A DNA stretch of 64,000 bases from Sanderia malayensis. Lineage: Eukaryota; Cnidaria; Scyphozoa; Semaeostomeae; Pelagiidae. The stretch spans positions 1-64,000 of the forward strand of contig RQOL01000699.1 in the NCBI GenBank assembly GCA_013076295.1, read 5' to 3'. Position numbers and translations under genes: made by a program. The notes beneath the pieces are model-generated. The model ran no database searches, had not been told where the DNA came from, and was given only the letters and a program-made list of their open reading frames with translations. Position 1 is the first letter of the stretch. Every line of letters begins with the position of its first letter. Of this stretch, positions 1 to 13,900 are shown in pieces.

Positions 1-507
1 TTGACAAAAGGTTTTGAGACAATTTTGCGTCACTTTCCAATGAGAAACATAATATTTTTGGAAAATACCGAGCCATTCCCCTCCCCCACATCAATGTTGT
101 TATTTTTGATGGACAGGTTTATCAGGAGTGCTAAAAACACTTTCTAAACATCCTCAACACTGAATAGGGGGGAGGGTCTGTTTTTTTCGGGACATATGAG
201 AAATTTTTTAACTGTCTCACACCTTATGGCGAGGATTGTCTTTGGTGAAAATTCCTAAATATAAGGCGAGCATGCCCGATTTTATCTACTGTGGGCAATT
301 TCAACCCGCTGAGTTCGAATCTGGTGTTCAAAATGGTGTAACTAATGTTGATTAGCTTTTTGTGACAAAAACAATAGAAAAAGATGCTGTGCAACACAAT
401 ATCACGAGATTGTCAAAGCAGGAGTTTCAGGATAGAATCATTGAAACTATGAACAGAATACCAAAGTGGAAAATAGACAAAACAATTAGTCTGGCCAACG
501 AATAATA

Positions 508-720
508 CACGGTTAACGGACGATTAACGGACGGATAACACCATGGTCTATAGTTATTCAGTACTAAATTTAACGATTAACACGGTTAACGGCAATTATT
601 TTAAAATATTAGTGATAATATTTATAAGAATATGCCGTTAACCGTGTTATTCGTCAAATTTAGTACTGAATAACTATAGACCATAGTGTTATCCGTCCGT
701 TAATCGTCCGTTAACCGTGC
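508..720. repeat. Foldback repeat, copy 1
   Basis: The arm from 508 to about 598 is the reverse complement of the arm from about 630 to 720, with only a few mismatches and a short AT-rich loop. Each arm carries the 12-mer cacggttaacgg near both of its ends, so the arms have their own internal repetition. It sits inside the larger TIR element, either as a nested MITE or as an internal palindrome. Confidence 0.88.
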
Positions 721-959
721 ATTGTTGCCACGATTCCAAGTATTCAACATGGTGGGTGGTGCCACGTTATGGACGTTTAGTATGTGTCACTGATTGAAAT
801 GACCTTAGGATTCTAAAATTAAACTGTCATGCTCAACAGGGGTGATATTCCACTGTCTGTTTGTTTATTTGGCACTGCATCAGTGCATGTTCTCTCAAAC
901 AAAACTTGCATTTCTCAGAACAGCCAAATAATTTGTGTGCGTTGCAACTGTTTTTTTTA

Positions 960-1109
960 ATGGATCACGGTGATTTCGAATTGAAATTTAAGGTTTTGCG
1001 CAATAGGTATCTAATAATGTACAGTAGGGCAGATTTGACGAAGTTTCCCAGCAGGAAATCATTTGGAAAGTCTGTTGTGGAGGCTTTTACTCAAACGAAT
1101 CTCGCGTGA
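960..1109 (+). CDS. Unrecognised 49-residue frame in the TIR element
   Basis: The frame starts MDHGDFELKF and ends in a stop that overlaps a perfect splice-donor consensus (gtgagt from 1106), so it could be a first coding exon of a spliced transposon gene ending at 1105. The peptide is charged and hydrophilic, with no membrane segment or known motif that I can identify. An identical copy lies at 2499-2648. An upstream start exists, but the T-run just before 960 differs in length between the two copies, so the upstream frame is not conserved and I chose the internal ATG. Function unknown. Confidence 0.3.
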   Translation: MDHGDFELKFKVLRNRYLIMYSRADLTKFPSRKSFGKSVVEAFTQTNLA

Positions 1110-2045
1110 GTGTGGCTTATCGGGTGTGTAGTCAAGAGAAACATCAGGATGGGGAAGAGATGGAGAAATTATGCATTCTTACTTTATCCCACAAGCTTGG
1201 CGCAGCGCTGCACTTTGCTGGAGTACTTTAATTTTAAACATGTGTGTGGCATCAATTTTGTATCTAAACACAGACGAGAATAGAAAAAAGTTATGATGTG
1301 ACTTGTTCAAGCACAATTGTCTATTATCTATAACCACAAATGCCTAACAGACCTTTTTGAACGCAATAATGTACTCAAAGAGAAGCAGCCTCGTTTTCAA
1401 AATGTGTGACGTCAAAAAGCTAATCGACATTAGTTACACCATTTTGAGCACCATATTCGAACTCATCAGGTTGAAATTACCCACAGTAGATAAAATCGGG
1501 CATGCTGGCCTTATATTTAGGAATTTTCACCAAATCATTGACAAAAGGTCTTGAGACAATTTGCGTCACTTTCCAATGAGAAACATAATATTTTTGGAAA
1601 ATACCGAGCCATTCCCCTCCCCCACATCAATGTTGTTATTTTTGATGGACAGGTTTATCAGGGAGTGCTAAAAACACTTTCTAAACATCCTCAACACTGA
1701 ATAGGGGGAGAGGGTCTGTTTTTTTCGGGACATATGAGAAATTTTTTAACTGTCTCACACCTTATGGCGAGGATTGTCTTTGGTGAAAATTCCTAAATAT
1801 AAGGCGAGCATGCCCGATTTTATCTACTGTGGGCAATTTCAACCCGCTGAGTTCGAATCTGGTGTTCAAAATGGTGTAACTAATGTTGATTAGCTTTTGT
1901 GACAAAAACAATTAGAAAAAGATGCTGTGCAACACAATATCACGAGATTGTCAAAGCAGGAGTTTCAGGATAGAATCATTGAAACTATGAACAGAATACC
2001 AAAGTGGAAAATAGACAAAACAATTAGTCTGGCCAACGAATAATA

Positions 2046-2258
2046 CACGGTTAACGGACGATTAACGGACGGATAACACCATGGTCTATAGTTATTCAGT
2101 ACTAAATTTAACGATTAACACGGTTAACGGCAATTATTTTAAAATATTAGTGATAATATTTATAAGAATATGCCGTTAACCGTGTTATTCGTCAAATTTA
2201 GTACTGAATAACTATAGACCATAGTGTTATCCGTCCGTTAATCGTCCGTTAACCGTGC
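2046..2258. repeat. Foldback repeat, copy 2
   Basis: Same palindromic structure as 508-720, carried along in the second tandem unit at the corresponding position, about 1538 bp downstream. Confidence 0.88.
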
Positions 2259-2498
2259 ATTGTTGCCACGATTCCAAGTATTCAACATGGTGGGTGGTGC
2301 CACGTTATGGACGTTTAGTATGTGTCACTGATTGAAATGACCTTAGGATTCTAAAATTAAACTGTCATGCTCAACAGGGGTGATATTCCACTGTCTGTTT
2401 GTTTATTTGGCACTGCATCAGTGCATGTTCTCTCAAACAAAACTTGCATTTCTCAGAACAGCCAAATAATTTGTGTGCGTTGCAACTGTTTTTTTTTA

Positions 2499-2648
2499 AT
2501 GGATCACGGTGATTTCGAATTGAAATTTAAGGTTTTGCGCAATAGGTATCTAATAATGTACAGTAGGGCAGATTTGACGAAGTTTCCCAGCAGGAAATCA
2601 TTTGGAAAGTCTGTTGTGGAGGCTTTTACTCAAACGAATCTCGCGTGA
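2499..2648 (+). CDS. Second copy of the 49-residue frame
   Basis: Same peptide as the frame at 960-1109, in the second tandem unit, with the same donor-like gtgagt at its end. Conservation here reflects the recent tandem duplication and is not evidence of selection. Confidence 0.3.
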   Translation: MDHGDFELKFKVLRNRYLIMYSRADLTKFPSRKSFGKSVVEAFTQTNLA

Positions 2649-5600
2649 GTGTGGCTTATCGGGTGTGTAGTCAAGAGAAACATCAGGATGGGGAAGAGAT
2701 GGAGAAATTATGCATTCTTACTTTATCCCACAAGCTTGGCGCAGCGCTGCACTTTGCTGGAGTACTTTAATTTTAAACATGTGTGTGGCATCAATTTTGT
2801 ATCTAAACACAGACGAGAATAGAAAAAAGTTATGATGTGACTTGTTCAAGCACAATTGTCTATTATCTATAACCACAAATGCCTAACAGACCTTTTTGAA
2901 CGCAATAATGTACTCAAAGAGAAGCAGCCTCGTTTTCAAAATGTGTGACGTCAAAAAAGCTAATCGACATTAGTTACACCATTTTGAGCACCATATTCGA
3001 ACTCATCAGGTTGAAATTACCCACAGTAGGTAAAATCGGGCATGCTGGCCTTATATTTAGGAATTTTCACCAAATCATTGACAAAAGGTCTTGAGACAAT
3101 TTGCGTCACTTTCCAATGAGAAACATAATATTTTTGGAAAATACCGAGCCATTCCCTCCCCCACATCAATGTTGTTATTTTTGATGGACAGGTTTATCAG
3201 GGAGTGCTAAAAAACTTTCTAAACATCCTCAACACTGAATAGGGGGAGGGGGGTCTGTTTTTTTCGGGACATATGAGAAATTTTTTAACTGTCTCACACC
3301 TTATGGCGAGGATTGTGGTTTTCCGTGATATTAACATTCATTTCCACAATTTAGACATGGATCCACGTTAATACAGCTAAAATTGACTGATTGAAATTCA
3401 CCCTTTTTAGTTTTTTCCGTGATTTTAACATTCATTCTCACAATTTACACATAAATCCACGTTGCAACAGTTAATCCTGACTGATTGAATTACCCCTCTT
3501 TTACTTGTTTCCCGTGATCTTAACATTCTTTCCCACAATTTACACATGAATTAACGTAAAAACAGGTGACACTGGCTGATTGAAATTCACCATTTTTACT
3601 TATTTTCCGTGATATTAACATTCATTCCCACAATTTACACATGAATTGACTTAGATACATGTAGCTACAACTGACTGACTGAAAACACTTTTTTTACTTG
3701 TTTTCCGTGATATTAACATTCATTCCCACAAGTTACACATGAATCCACCTTAATACAGCTAATCCTCAATGATTGAATTACACCTTTTTTACATGTTTTC
3801 CGTGATTTTGAAATTCTTTCCCACATTTTTCACATGAATTGATCTAGATACATGTAAAACTGACTGATTGAAAACACTTCTTTTACTTGTTTTCCGTGAT
3901 ATTAACATTCATTCCCACAAGTTACACATGAATCCACCTTAATACAGCTAATCCTCACTGATTGAATTACACCTTTTTTACATGTTTTCCGTGATTTTGA
4001 AATTCTTTCCCACATTTTTCACATGAATTGATCTAGATACATGTAAAACTGACTGATTGAAAACACTTCTTTTACTTTTTTTCCGTGATATTAGCATTAA
4101 TTTTCACAATTTACGCAGAAATCCCCGTTACCAGCTAAAACAGATCAATTTAAATACACCCATTTTCCTTTTTTTCCGTGATAGTAACATTCATTCCCAT
4201 AATTTACACATGAATTGACGTAAATACAGATGACACTGGCTGATTCAAATACACCATTTTTACTTGTTTTCCGTGATATTAACATTAATTCCCACAATTT
4301 ACACATGAATTGACTTTATATACATTTAAAACTGACTAATTGAAATACACCTTTTTTACTTTTTTCCCGTGATGTTGACGTTCATTCCCACAATTTAGAC
4401 ATAAATCCACGTTAATACAGCTAAATTGACCGATTGAAATACACCCTTTTTATTTGTTTTCCGTGATATTAACATTGATTCCCACAATTTACACATGAAT
4501 TGACTTTATATACATGTAAAACTGACTGGTTGAAATACACCATTTTTACTTGTTTTCCGTTATATTAACATTCATTCCCACAAATTAGACATGAATCCAC
4601 CTTAATACAGCTAATCCTCACTGATTGAATTACACCCTTTTTACATGTTTTTCTTGATTTTAAAATTCTTTCCCACAATTTACACATGAATTAACGTAAA
4701 AACAGGTGATAACTGGCTGATTGAAATACACCATTTTTACTTGTTTTCTGTGATATATTATTCATTCCCACAATTTACACATAAATTGACTTAGATACAT
4801 GTAAAACTTGCGGATTGAAATACACCATTTTTACTTGTTTTCCGTGATATTAACATTCATTCCCAGAATTTACACATGAATCCACCTTAATACAGCTAAA
4901 ATTGACCGATTGAAATACACCCTTTTCATTTGTTTTCCGTGATATTAACATTGATTCCCACAATTTACACATGAATTGACTTTATATACATTTAAAACTG
5001 ACTAATTGAAATACACCTTTTTTACTATTTCCCGTGATATTGACGTTCATTCCCAAATTTAGACATAAATCCACGTTAATACAGCTAAAATTGACCGATT
5101 GAAATACACCCTTTTTATTTGTTTTCCGTGATATTAAACATTGATTCCCACAATTTACACATGAATTGACTTTGTATACATGTAAAACTGACTGGTTGAA
5201 TACACCATTTTTACTTGTTTTCCGTTATATTAACATTCATTCCTACAATTTAGACATGAATCCACCTTAATACAGCTAATCCTCACTGATTGAATTACAC
5301 CTTTTTTACATGTTTCGCCGTGATTTTAAGATTCTTTCCCACAATTTTCACATGAAATAATCGTAAAAACAGGTGACACTGGCTGATTGAAATTTACCAT
5401 TTTAATTGTTTCCGTGATATTAACATTCATTCCCACAATTTACACATGTATTGACTAAGATACATGTAAAAATGACTGAATTGAAAACACTTTTTTACTT
5501 GTTTTCCGTGATATTAACATTCATTCCCACAAATTACACATGAATTGACTTAGATACATATCAAACTGACTGATTGAAATACACTTTTTTTACTTGTTTT

Positions 5601-5695
5601 CCGTGATATTAACATTCATTCCCACAATTTAGACATGAATCCACGTTATTACAGCTAAAATTGAATGATTGAAACACCTTTTTTACTTTTTTTCC

Positions 5696-8600
5696 GTGAT
5701 ATTAACAATCCTTCCACAGTTTACACATGAATTGACGCTAAATAGAGGGAAAACCGACTGATTGTATTACACCTTTTTTACTTTTTTTCCGTGATATTAA
5801 CATTCATTCCCAAGTTTACACATGAATTCATGTTAATACAGGGAAAACTGACTGATTCAAATACACCATTTTTACTTGTTTTTTCCGTGATATTAGCATT
5901 CATTCCACAATTTACCAGGAATCCCCTTAATACAGCTAAAATTGACTGATTGAAATACACCCTTTTTACTTTTTTCTGTGTTATTAACATTCATTCCCAC
6001 AATTACACATGAATTGAATATATACTTGTAAATTACTGATTGAAATAAACCATTTTTTCTTGTTTTCCGTTATATTAACATTCATTGTCACAAATTACAC
6101 ATGAATCCACCTTAATACAGCTAATCCTCACTGATTGAATTACACCTTTTTAATGTTTTCCGGGATTTTAAAATTCTTTCCCACAATTTTCACATGAATT
6201 AACGTAAAAACAGGTGACACTGGCTGATTGAAATAAACCATTTTTACTTGTTTTCCGCGATATCATTATTCATTCCCGCAATATACACATGAATTGACTT
6301 AGATACATGTAAATCTGGCTGATTGAAATACACAATTTTTACTTGTTTTCCGTGACATTAACATTCACTCCCACAATTTACGCATGAATTGACTTAGATA
6401 CATATTAAAAAGGACTGATTGAAATACACTTTTTTTTTACTTGTTTCCGTGATATTCACATTCATCCCACACTTTAGACATGAATCCACGTTAATACAGC
6501 TAAAATTGAGTGATTGAAACCACCTTTTTTACTTTTTTTCCGTGATATTAACAATCATTCCATAATTTACACATGAATTGACTTTGTATACATGTAAAAC
6601 TGACTAATTGAAATACACTTTTTTACTATTTTCCCGTGATATTGACGTTCATTCCCACAATTTAGACATAAATCCACGTTAATACAGCTAAAATTGACCG
6701 ATTGAAATACACCCTTTTTATTTGTTTTCCGTGATATTAACATTGATTCCAAATTTACACATGAATTGACTTTGTATACATGTAAAACTGACTGGTTGAA
6801 ATACACCATTTTTACTTGTTTTCCGTTATATTAACATTCATTCCACAATTTAGACATGAATCCACCTTAATACAGCTAATCCTCACTGATTGAATTACAC
6901 CTTTTTTACATGTTTTCCGTGATTTTTAAGATTCTTTCCCACAATTTTCACATGAAAACGTAAAAACAGGTGACACTGGCTGATTGAAATTTACCATTTT
7001 TACTTGTTTTCCGTGATATTAACATTCATTCCCACAATTTACACATGTATTGACTAAGATACATGTAAAAATGACTGATTGAAACACTTTTTTTACTTGT
7101 TTTCCGTGATATTACATTCATTCCCACAAATTACACATGAATTGACTTAGATACATATCAAACTGACTGATTGAAATACACTTTTTTTACTTGTTTTCCG
7201 TGATATTAACATTTATTCCCACAATTTAGACATGAATCCACGTTATTACAGCTAAAATTGAATGATTGAAACACCTTTTTTACTTTTTTCCGTGATATTA
7301 ACAATCCTTCCCACAGTTTACACATGAATTGACGTAAATAGAGGGAAAACCGACTGATTGTATTACACTTTTTTACTTTTTTTTCCGTGATATTAACATT
7401 CATTCCCAAGTTTACACATGAATTCATGTTAATAAGGAAACTGACTGATTCAAATACACCATTTTTACTTGTTTTTCCGTGATATTAGCATTCATTCCCA
7501 CAATTTACCAGGAATCCCCTTAATACAGCTAAAATTGACTGCTTGAAATACACCTTTCTACTTTTTTCTGTGTTATTAACATTCATTCCCACAATTTACA
7601 CATGAATTGAATATATATACTTGTAAAACTTACTGATTGAAATACACCATTTTTTTCTTGTTTTCCGTTATATTAACATTCATTGTCACAAATTACACAT
7701 GAATCCACCTTAATACAGCTAATCCTCACTGATTGAATTACACCTTTTTACATGTTTTCCGGGATTTTAAAATTCTTTCCCACAATTTTCACATGAATTA
7801 ACGTAAAAACAGGTGACACTGGCTGATTGAAATAAACCATTTTTACTTGTTTTCCGCGATATCATTATTCATTCCCGCAATATACACATGAATTGACTTA
7901 GATACATGTAAATCTGGCTGATTGAAATACACAATTTTTACTTGTTTTCCGTGACATTAACATTCACTCCCACAATTTACGCATGAATTGACTTAGATAC
8001 ATATAAAAAGGACTGATTGAAATACACTTTTTTACTTGTTTTCCGTGATATTCACATTCATTCCCACATTTAGACATGAATCCACGTTAATACAGCTAAA
8101 ATTGAGTGATTGAAACACACCTTTTTTACTTTTTTTCCGTGATATTAACAATCATTCCCATAATTTACACATGAATTGACGTAAATAGAGGGAAAAACGA
8201 CTGATTGAAATAGATCATGTTTACTTGTTTTCCGTGATATGAACATTCATTCCCACAATTTACACATCAATCCACGTTAATACACGTAATCCTGACAATT
8301 TAAAAGACACCTTTTTTACTTGTATTAAGTGATATTAACATTCTTTCCCAAAAGTAACACATGAATCACGTTAATACAGCGAAAACCGACTGATTGAAAT
8401 ACACTTTTTTACTTTTTTTTTCGTGATATTATCATTCATTCCCAAATTACACATGAATTGACTTAGATACATATCAAACTGACTGATTGAAATACACTTT
8501 TTTTACTTGTTTCCGTGATATTAACATTCATTCCCACACATTTAGACATGAATCCACGTTGTTACAGCTAAAATTGAATGATTGAAACACACCTTTTTTA

Positions 8601-10913
8601 CTTTTTTTCCGTGATATTAACAATCTTCCCACAGTTTACACATGAATTGACGTAAATAGAGGGAAAACCGACTGATTGTATTCACCTTTTTTACTTTTTT
8701 TCCGTGATATTAACATTCATTCCCCAGTTTACACATGAATTCATGTTAATACAGGGAAAACTGACTGATTCAAATACACCCATTTTTACTTGTTTTTCCG
8801 TGATATTAGCATTCATTCCACAATTTACCCAGGAATCTCCTTAATACAGCTAAAATTGACTGATTGAAATACACCCTTTTTACTTTTTTCTGTGTTATTA
8901 ACATTCATTCCCACAATTTACACATGAATTGAATATATATACTTGTAAAACTTACTGATTGAAATACACCATTTTTTCTTGTTTTCCGCGATATCATTAT
9001 TCATTCCCGCAATATACACATGAATTGACTTAGATACATGTAAATCTGGCTGATTGAAATACACAATTTATACTTGTTTTCCGTGACATTAACATTCATT
9101 CCCACAATTTACGCATGAATTGACTTAGATACATATGAAAAGGACTGATTGAAATACACTTTTTTTACTTGTTTTCCGTGATATTCACATTCATTCCCAC
9201 ACTTTAGACATGAATCCACGTTAATACAGCTAAAATTGAGTGATTGAAACACAACTTTTTTACTTTTTTTCCGTGATATTAACAATCATTCCCATAATTT
9301 ACACATGAATTGACGTAAATAGAGGGAAAAACGACTGATTGAAATACATCATGTTTACTTGTTTTCCGTGATATGAGCATTCATTCCAGGATTTTAAAAT
9401 TCTGACTGATTGAAATACACTTTTTTACTTGTTTTCCGTGATATTAACATTCATTCCACAATTTAGCATGAATCCACGTTGTACAGCTAAAATTGAATGA
9501 TTGAAACACACCTTTTTTACTTTTTTTCCGTGATATTAACAATCATTCCCACAATTTACACATGAATTGACGTAAATAGAAAAACTGACTGATTGAAATA
9601 CACTTTTTTACTTTTTTTCCGTGATATTAACATTCATTCCCCAATTTAGACATGAATCCACGTTAATACAGCTAAAACTGACTGATTGAAATACACCTTT
9701 TTACTTGTTTTTCCGTGATATTAACATTCATTCCCACAATTTACACATGAATCCTTAATACAGCTAAAATGACTGATTGAAATACACCTTTTTTACTTTT
9801 TTCCGTGATATTAACATTCATTCCCACAATTTACACATGAATTGAATATTATACAGTAAAACTTACTGATTGAAATACACCTTTTTACTTGTTTGTGATA
9901 TTAACATTCTTTCCCAAAACACATGAATCCACGTTAATACAGCGAAAACGACTGATTGAAATACACTTTTTTACTTTTTTTTCCGTGATATTATCATTCA
10001 TTCCCACAATTTACACATGAATTGACTTAATACATTAAAATGACTGATTGAAATACACTTTTTTACTTGTTTTCCTGATTAACATTCATTCCCACAATTT
10101 AGACATGAAATCCACGTTAATACAGCTAAAATGACCGATTGAAATACACCCTTTTTATTTGTTTTCCGTGATATTAACATTGATTCCCACAATTTACACA
10201 TGAATTGACTTTATATACATTAAAACTGACTATTGAAATACACCTTTTTTACTTTTTCCGTGATATTACGTTCATTCCCACAATTTAGACATAAATCACG
10301 TTAATACAGCTAAAATGACTGATTGAAATACACCTTTTTATTGTTTTCCGTGATATTAACATTGATTCCCACAATTTACACATGAATTGACTTTGTATAC
10401 ATGTAAAATGACTGGTTGAAATACACCATTTTTACTTGTTTTCCGTTATATTAACATTCATTCCCACAATTTAGACATGAATCCACTTAATACAGCTATC
10501 CTCACTGATTGAATTACACCTTTTTTACATGTTTCCGTGATTTTAAGATTCTTTCCCACAATTTTCACATGAAATAACGTAAAAACAGGTGACACTGGCT
10601 GATTGAAATTTACCATTTTTACTTGTTTCCGTGATATTAACATTCATTCCCACAATTTACACATGTATTGACTAAGATACATGTAAAAATGACTGATTGA
10701 AAACACTTTTTTACTTGTTTTCCGTGATATTAACATTCATTCCCACAAATTACACATGAATTGACTTAGATACATATCAAACTGACTGATTGAAATACAC
10801 TTTTTTTACTTGTTTTCCGTGATATTAACATTCATTCCCACAATTTAGACATGAATCCACGTTATTACAGCTAAAATTGAATGATTGAAACACACCTTTT
10901 TTACTTTTTTTCC
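5696..10913. repeat. Satellite superblock 1 (~5.2 kb)
   Basis: Marked by the monomer with acaatccttcccacagttt, which recurs at 5696, 7292 and 8611 and again at 10914. Monomer order over most of this block is matched about 5.22-5.24 kb downstream: the rare tcctgacaatttaaaag monomer lies near 8291 and near 13531. The stretch around 9380-10350 departs from its partner, with an abrupt junction at about 9385 and many short deletions. Confidence 0.8.
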
Positions 10914-13900
10914 GTGATATTAACAATCCTTCCCACAGTTTACACATGAATTGACGTAAATAGAGGAAACCGACTGATTGTATTACACCTTTTTACTTTT
11001 TTTCCGTGATATTAACATTCATTCCCCAAGTTTACACATGAATTCATGTTAATACAGGGAAAACTGACTGATTCAAATACACCATTTTTACTTGTTTTTC
11101 CGTGATATTAGCATTCATTCCCACAATTTACCCAGGAATCTCCCTTAATACAGCTAAAATTGACTGATTGAAATACACCCTTTTTACTTTTTTCTGTGTT
11201 ATTAACATTCATTCCCACAATTTACACATGAATTGAATATATATACTTGTAAAACTTACTGATTGAAACACCATTTTTTCTTGTTTTCCGTTATATTAAC
11301 ATTCATTGTCACAAATTACACATGAATCCACCTTAATACAGCTAATCCTCACTGATTGAATTACACCTTTTTACATGTTTTCCGGGATTTTAAAATTCTT
11401 TCCCACAATTTTCACATGAATTAACGTAAAAACAGGTGACACTGGCTGATTGAAATAAACCATTTTTACTTGTTTTCCGCGATATCATTATTCATTCCCG
11501 CAATATACACATGAATTGACTTAGATACATGTAAATCTGGCTGATTGAAATACACAATTTTTACTTGTTTTCCGTGACATTAACATTCACTCCCACAATT
11601 TACGCATGAATTGACTTAGATACATATAAAAAGGACTGATTGAAATACACTTTTTTTACTTGTTTTCCGTGATATTCACATTCATTCCCACACTTTAGAC
11701 ATGAATCCACGTTAATACAGCTAAAATTGAGTGATTGAAACACACCTTTTTTACTTTTTTTCCGTGATATTAACAATCATTCCCATAATTTACACATGAA
11801 TTGACTTTGTATACATGTAAAACTGACTAATTGAAATACACCTTTTTTACTATTTTCCCGTGATATTGACGTTCATTCCCACAATTTAGACATAAATCCA
11901 CGTTAATACAGCTAAAATTGACCGATTGAAATACACCCTTTTTATTTGTTTTCCGTGATATTAACATTGATTCCCACAATTTACACATGAATTGACTTTG
12001 TATACATGTAAAACTGACTGGTTGAAATACACCATTTTTACTTGTTTTCCGTTATATTAACATTCATTCCCACAATTTAGACATGAATCCACCTTAATAC
12101 AGCTAATCCTCACTGATTGAATTACACCTTTTTTACATGTTTTCCGTGATTTTAAGATTCTTTCCCACAATTTTCACATGAAATAACGTAAAAACAGGTG
12201 ACACTGGCTGATTGAAATTTACCATTTTTACTTGTTTCCGTGATATTAACATTCATTCCCACAATTTACACATGTATTGACTAAGATACATGTAAAAATG
12301 ACTGATTGAAAACACTTTTTTTACTTGTTTTCCGTGATATTAACATTCATTCCCACAAATTACACATGAATTGACTTAGATACATATCAAACTGACTGAT
12401 TGAAATACACTTTTTTTACTTGTTTTCCGTGATATTAACATTCATTCCCACAATTTAGACATGAATCCACGTTATTACAGCTAAAATTGAATGATTGAAA
12501 CACACCTTTTTTACTTTTTTTCCGTGATATTAACAATCCTTCCCACAGTTTACACATGAATTGACGTAAATAGAGGGAAAACCGACTGATTGTATTACAC
12601 CTTTTTTACTTTTTTTCCGTGATATTAACATTCATTCCCCAAGTTTACACATGAATTCATGTTAATACAGGGAAAACTGACTGATTCAAATACACCATTT
12701 TTACTTGTTTTTCCGTGATATTAGCATTCATTCCCACAATTTACCCAGGAATCCCCCTTAATACAGCTAAAATTGACTGCTTGAAATACACCCTTTCTAC
12801 TTTTTTCTGTGTTATTAACATTCATTCCCACAATTTACACATGAATTGAATATATATACTTGTAAAACTTACTGATTGAAATACACCATTTTTTCTTGTT
12901 TTCCGTTATATTAACATTCATTGTCACAAATTACACATGAATCCACCTTAATACAGCTAATCCTCACTGATTGAATTACACCTTTTTACATGTTTTCCGG
13001 GATTTTAAAATTCTTTCCCACAATTTTCACATGAATTAACGTAAAAACAGGTGACACTGGCTGATTGAAATAAACCATTTTTACTTGTTTTCCGCGATAT
13101 CATTATTCATTCCCGCAATATACACATGAATTGACTTAGATACATGTAAATCTGGCTGATTGAAATACACAATTTTTACTTGTTTTCCGTGACATTAACA
13201 TTCACTCCCACAATTTACGCATGAATTGACTTAGATACATATAAAAAGGACTGATTGAAATACACTTTTTTTACTTGTTTTCCGTGATATTCACATTCAT
13301 TCCCACACTTTAGACATGAATCCACGTTAATACAGCTAAAATTGAGTGATTGAAACACACCTTTTTTACTTTTTTTCCGTGATATTAACAATCATTCCCA
13401 TAATTTACACATGAATTGACGTAAATAGAGGGAAAAACGACTGATTGAAATAGATCATGTTTACTTGTTTTCCGTGATATGAACATTCATTCCCACAATT
13501 TACACATCAATCCACGTTAATACACGTAATCCTGACAATTTAAAAGACACCTTTTTTACTTGTATTAAGTGATATTAACATTCTTTCCCAAAAGTAACAC
13601 ATGAATCCACGTTAATACAGCGAAAACCGACTGATTGAAATACACTTTTTTACTTTTTTTTCGTGATATTATCATTCATTCCCACAAATTACACATGAAT
13701 TGACTTAGATACATATCAAACTGACTGATTGAAATACACTTTTTTTACTTGTTTTCCGTGATATTAACATTCATTCCCACAATTTAGACATGAATCCACG
13801 TTGTTACAGCTAAAATTGAATGATTGAAACACACCTTTTTTACTTTTTTTCCGTGATATTAACAATCCTTCCCACAGTTTACACATGAATTGACGTAAAT

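Larger units (their letters stand above)
241..1534. mobile_element. TIR DNA element, copy 1 (1294 bp)
   Basis: The segment from 241 to about 367 reappears as its reverse complement from about 1413 to 1534, giving imperfect terminal inverted repeats of roughly 120-125 bp that begin tttggtgaaaattcc. Inside lie a foldback (508-720) and a short reading frame (960-1109). No clear target duplication is visible, and the right flank is the spacer of the next tandem unit. No transposase was recognised, so the superfamily is undetermined; it may be a non-autonomous or internally decayed element. Confidence 0.75.
1779..3074. mobile_element. TIR DNA element, copy 2
   Basis: Near-identical copy of the element at 241-1534, with the same long inverted ends (starts tttggtg at 1779, ends caccaaa at 3074). 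Because its flanking spacer is duplicated too, this copy arose by tandem duplication of the 1.54-kb unit and not by an independent transposition. Confidence 0.75.
1..3316. repeat. Tandem 1.54-kb unit, two full copies and a stub
   Basis: The same sequence restarts at 1, 1538 and 3078, so the period is 1537-1540 bp. Units one and two are nearly identical (a few substitutions and homopolymer-length changes). Each is about 240 bp of spacer followed by a 1.29-kb TIR element. The third unit consists of the spacer only: it follows the others up to 3316 and then changes to satellite, within a base or two of where the TIR element would begin. The left end is cut by the window. Confidence 0.92.
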
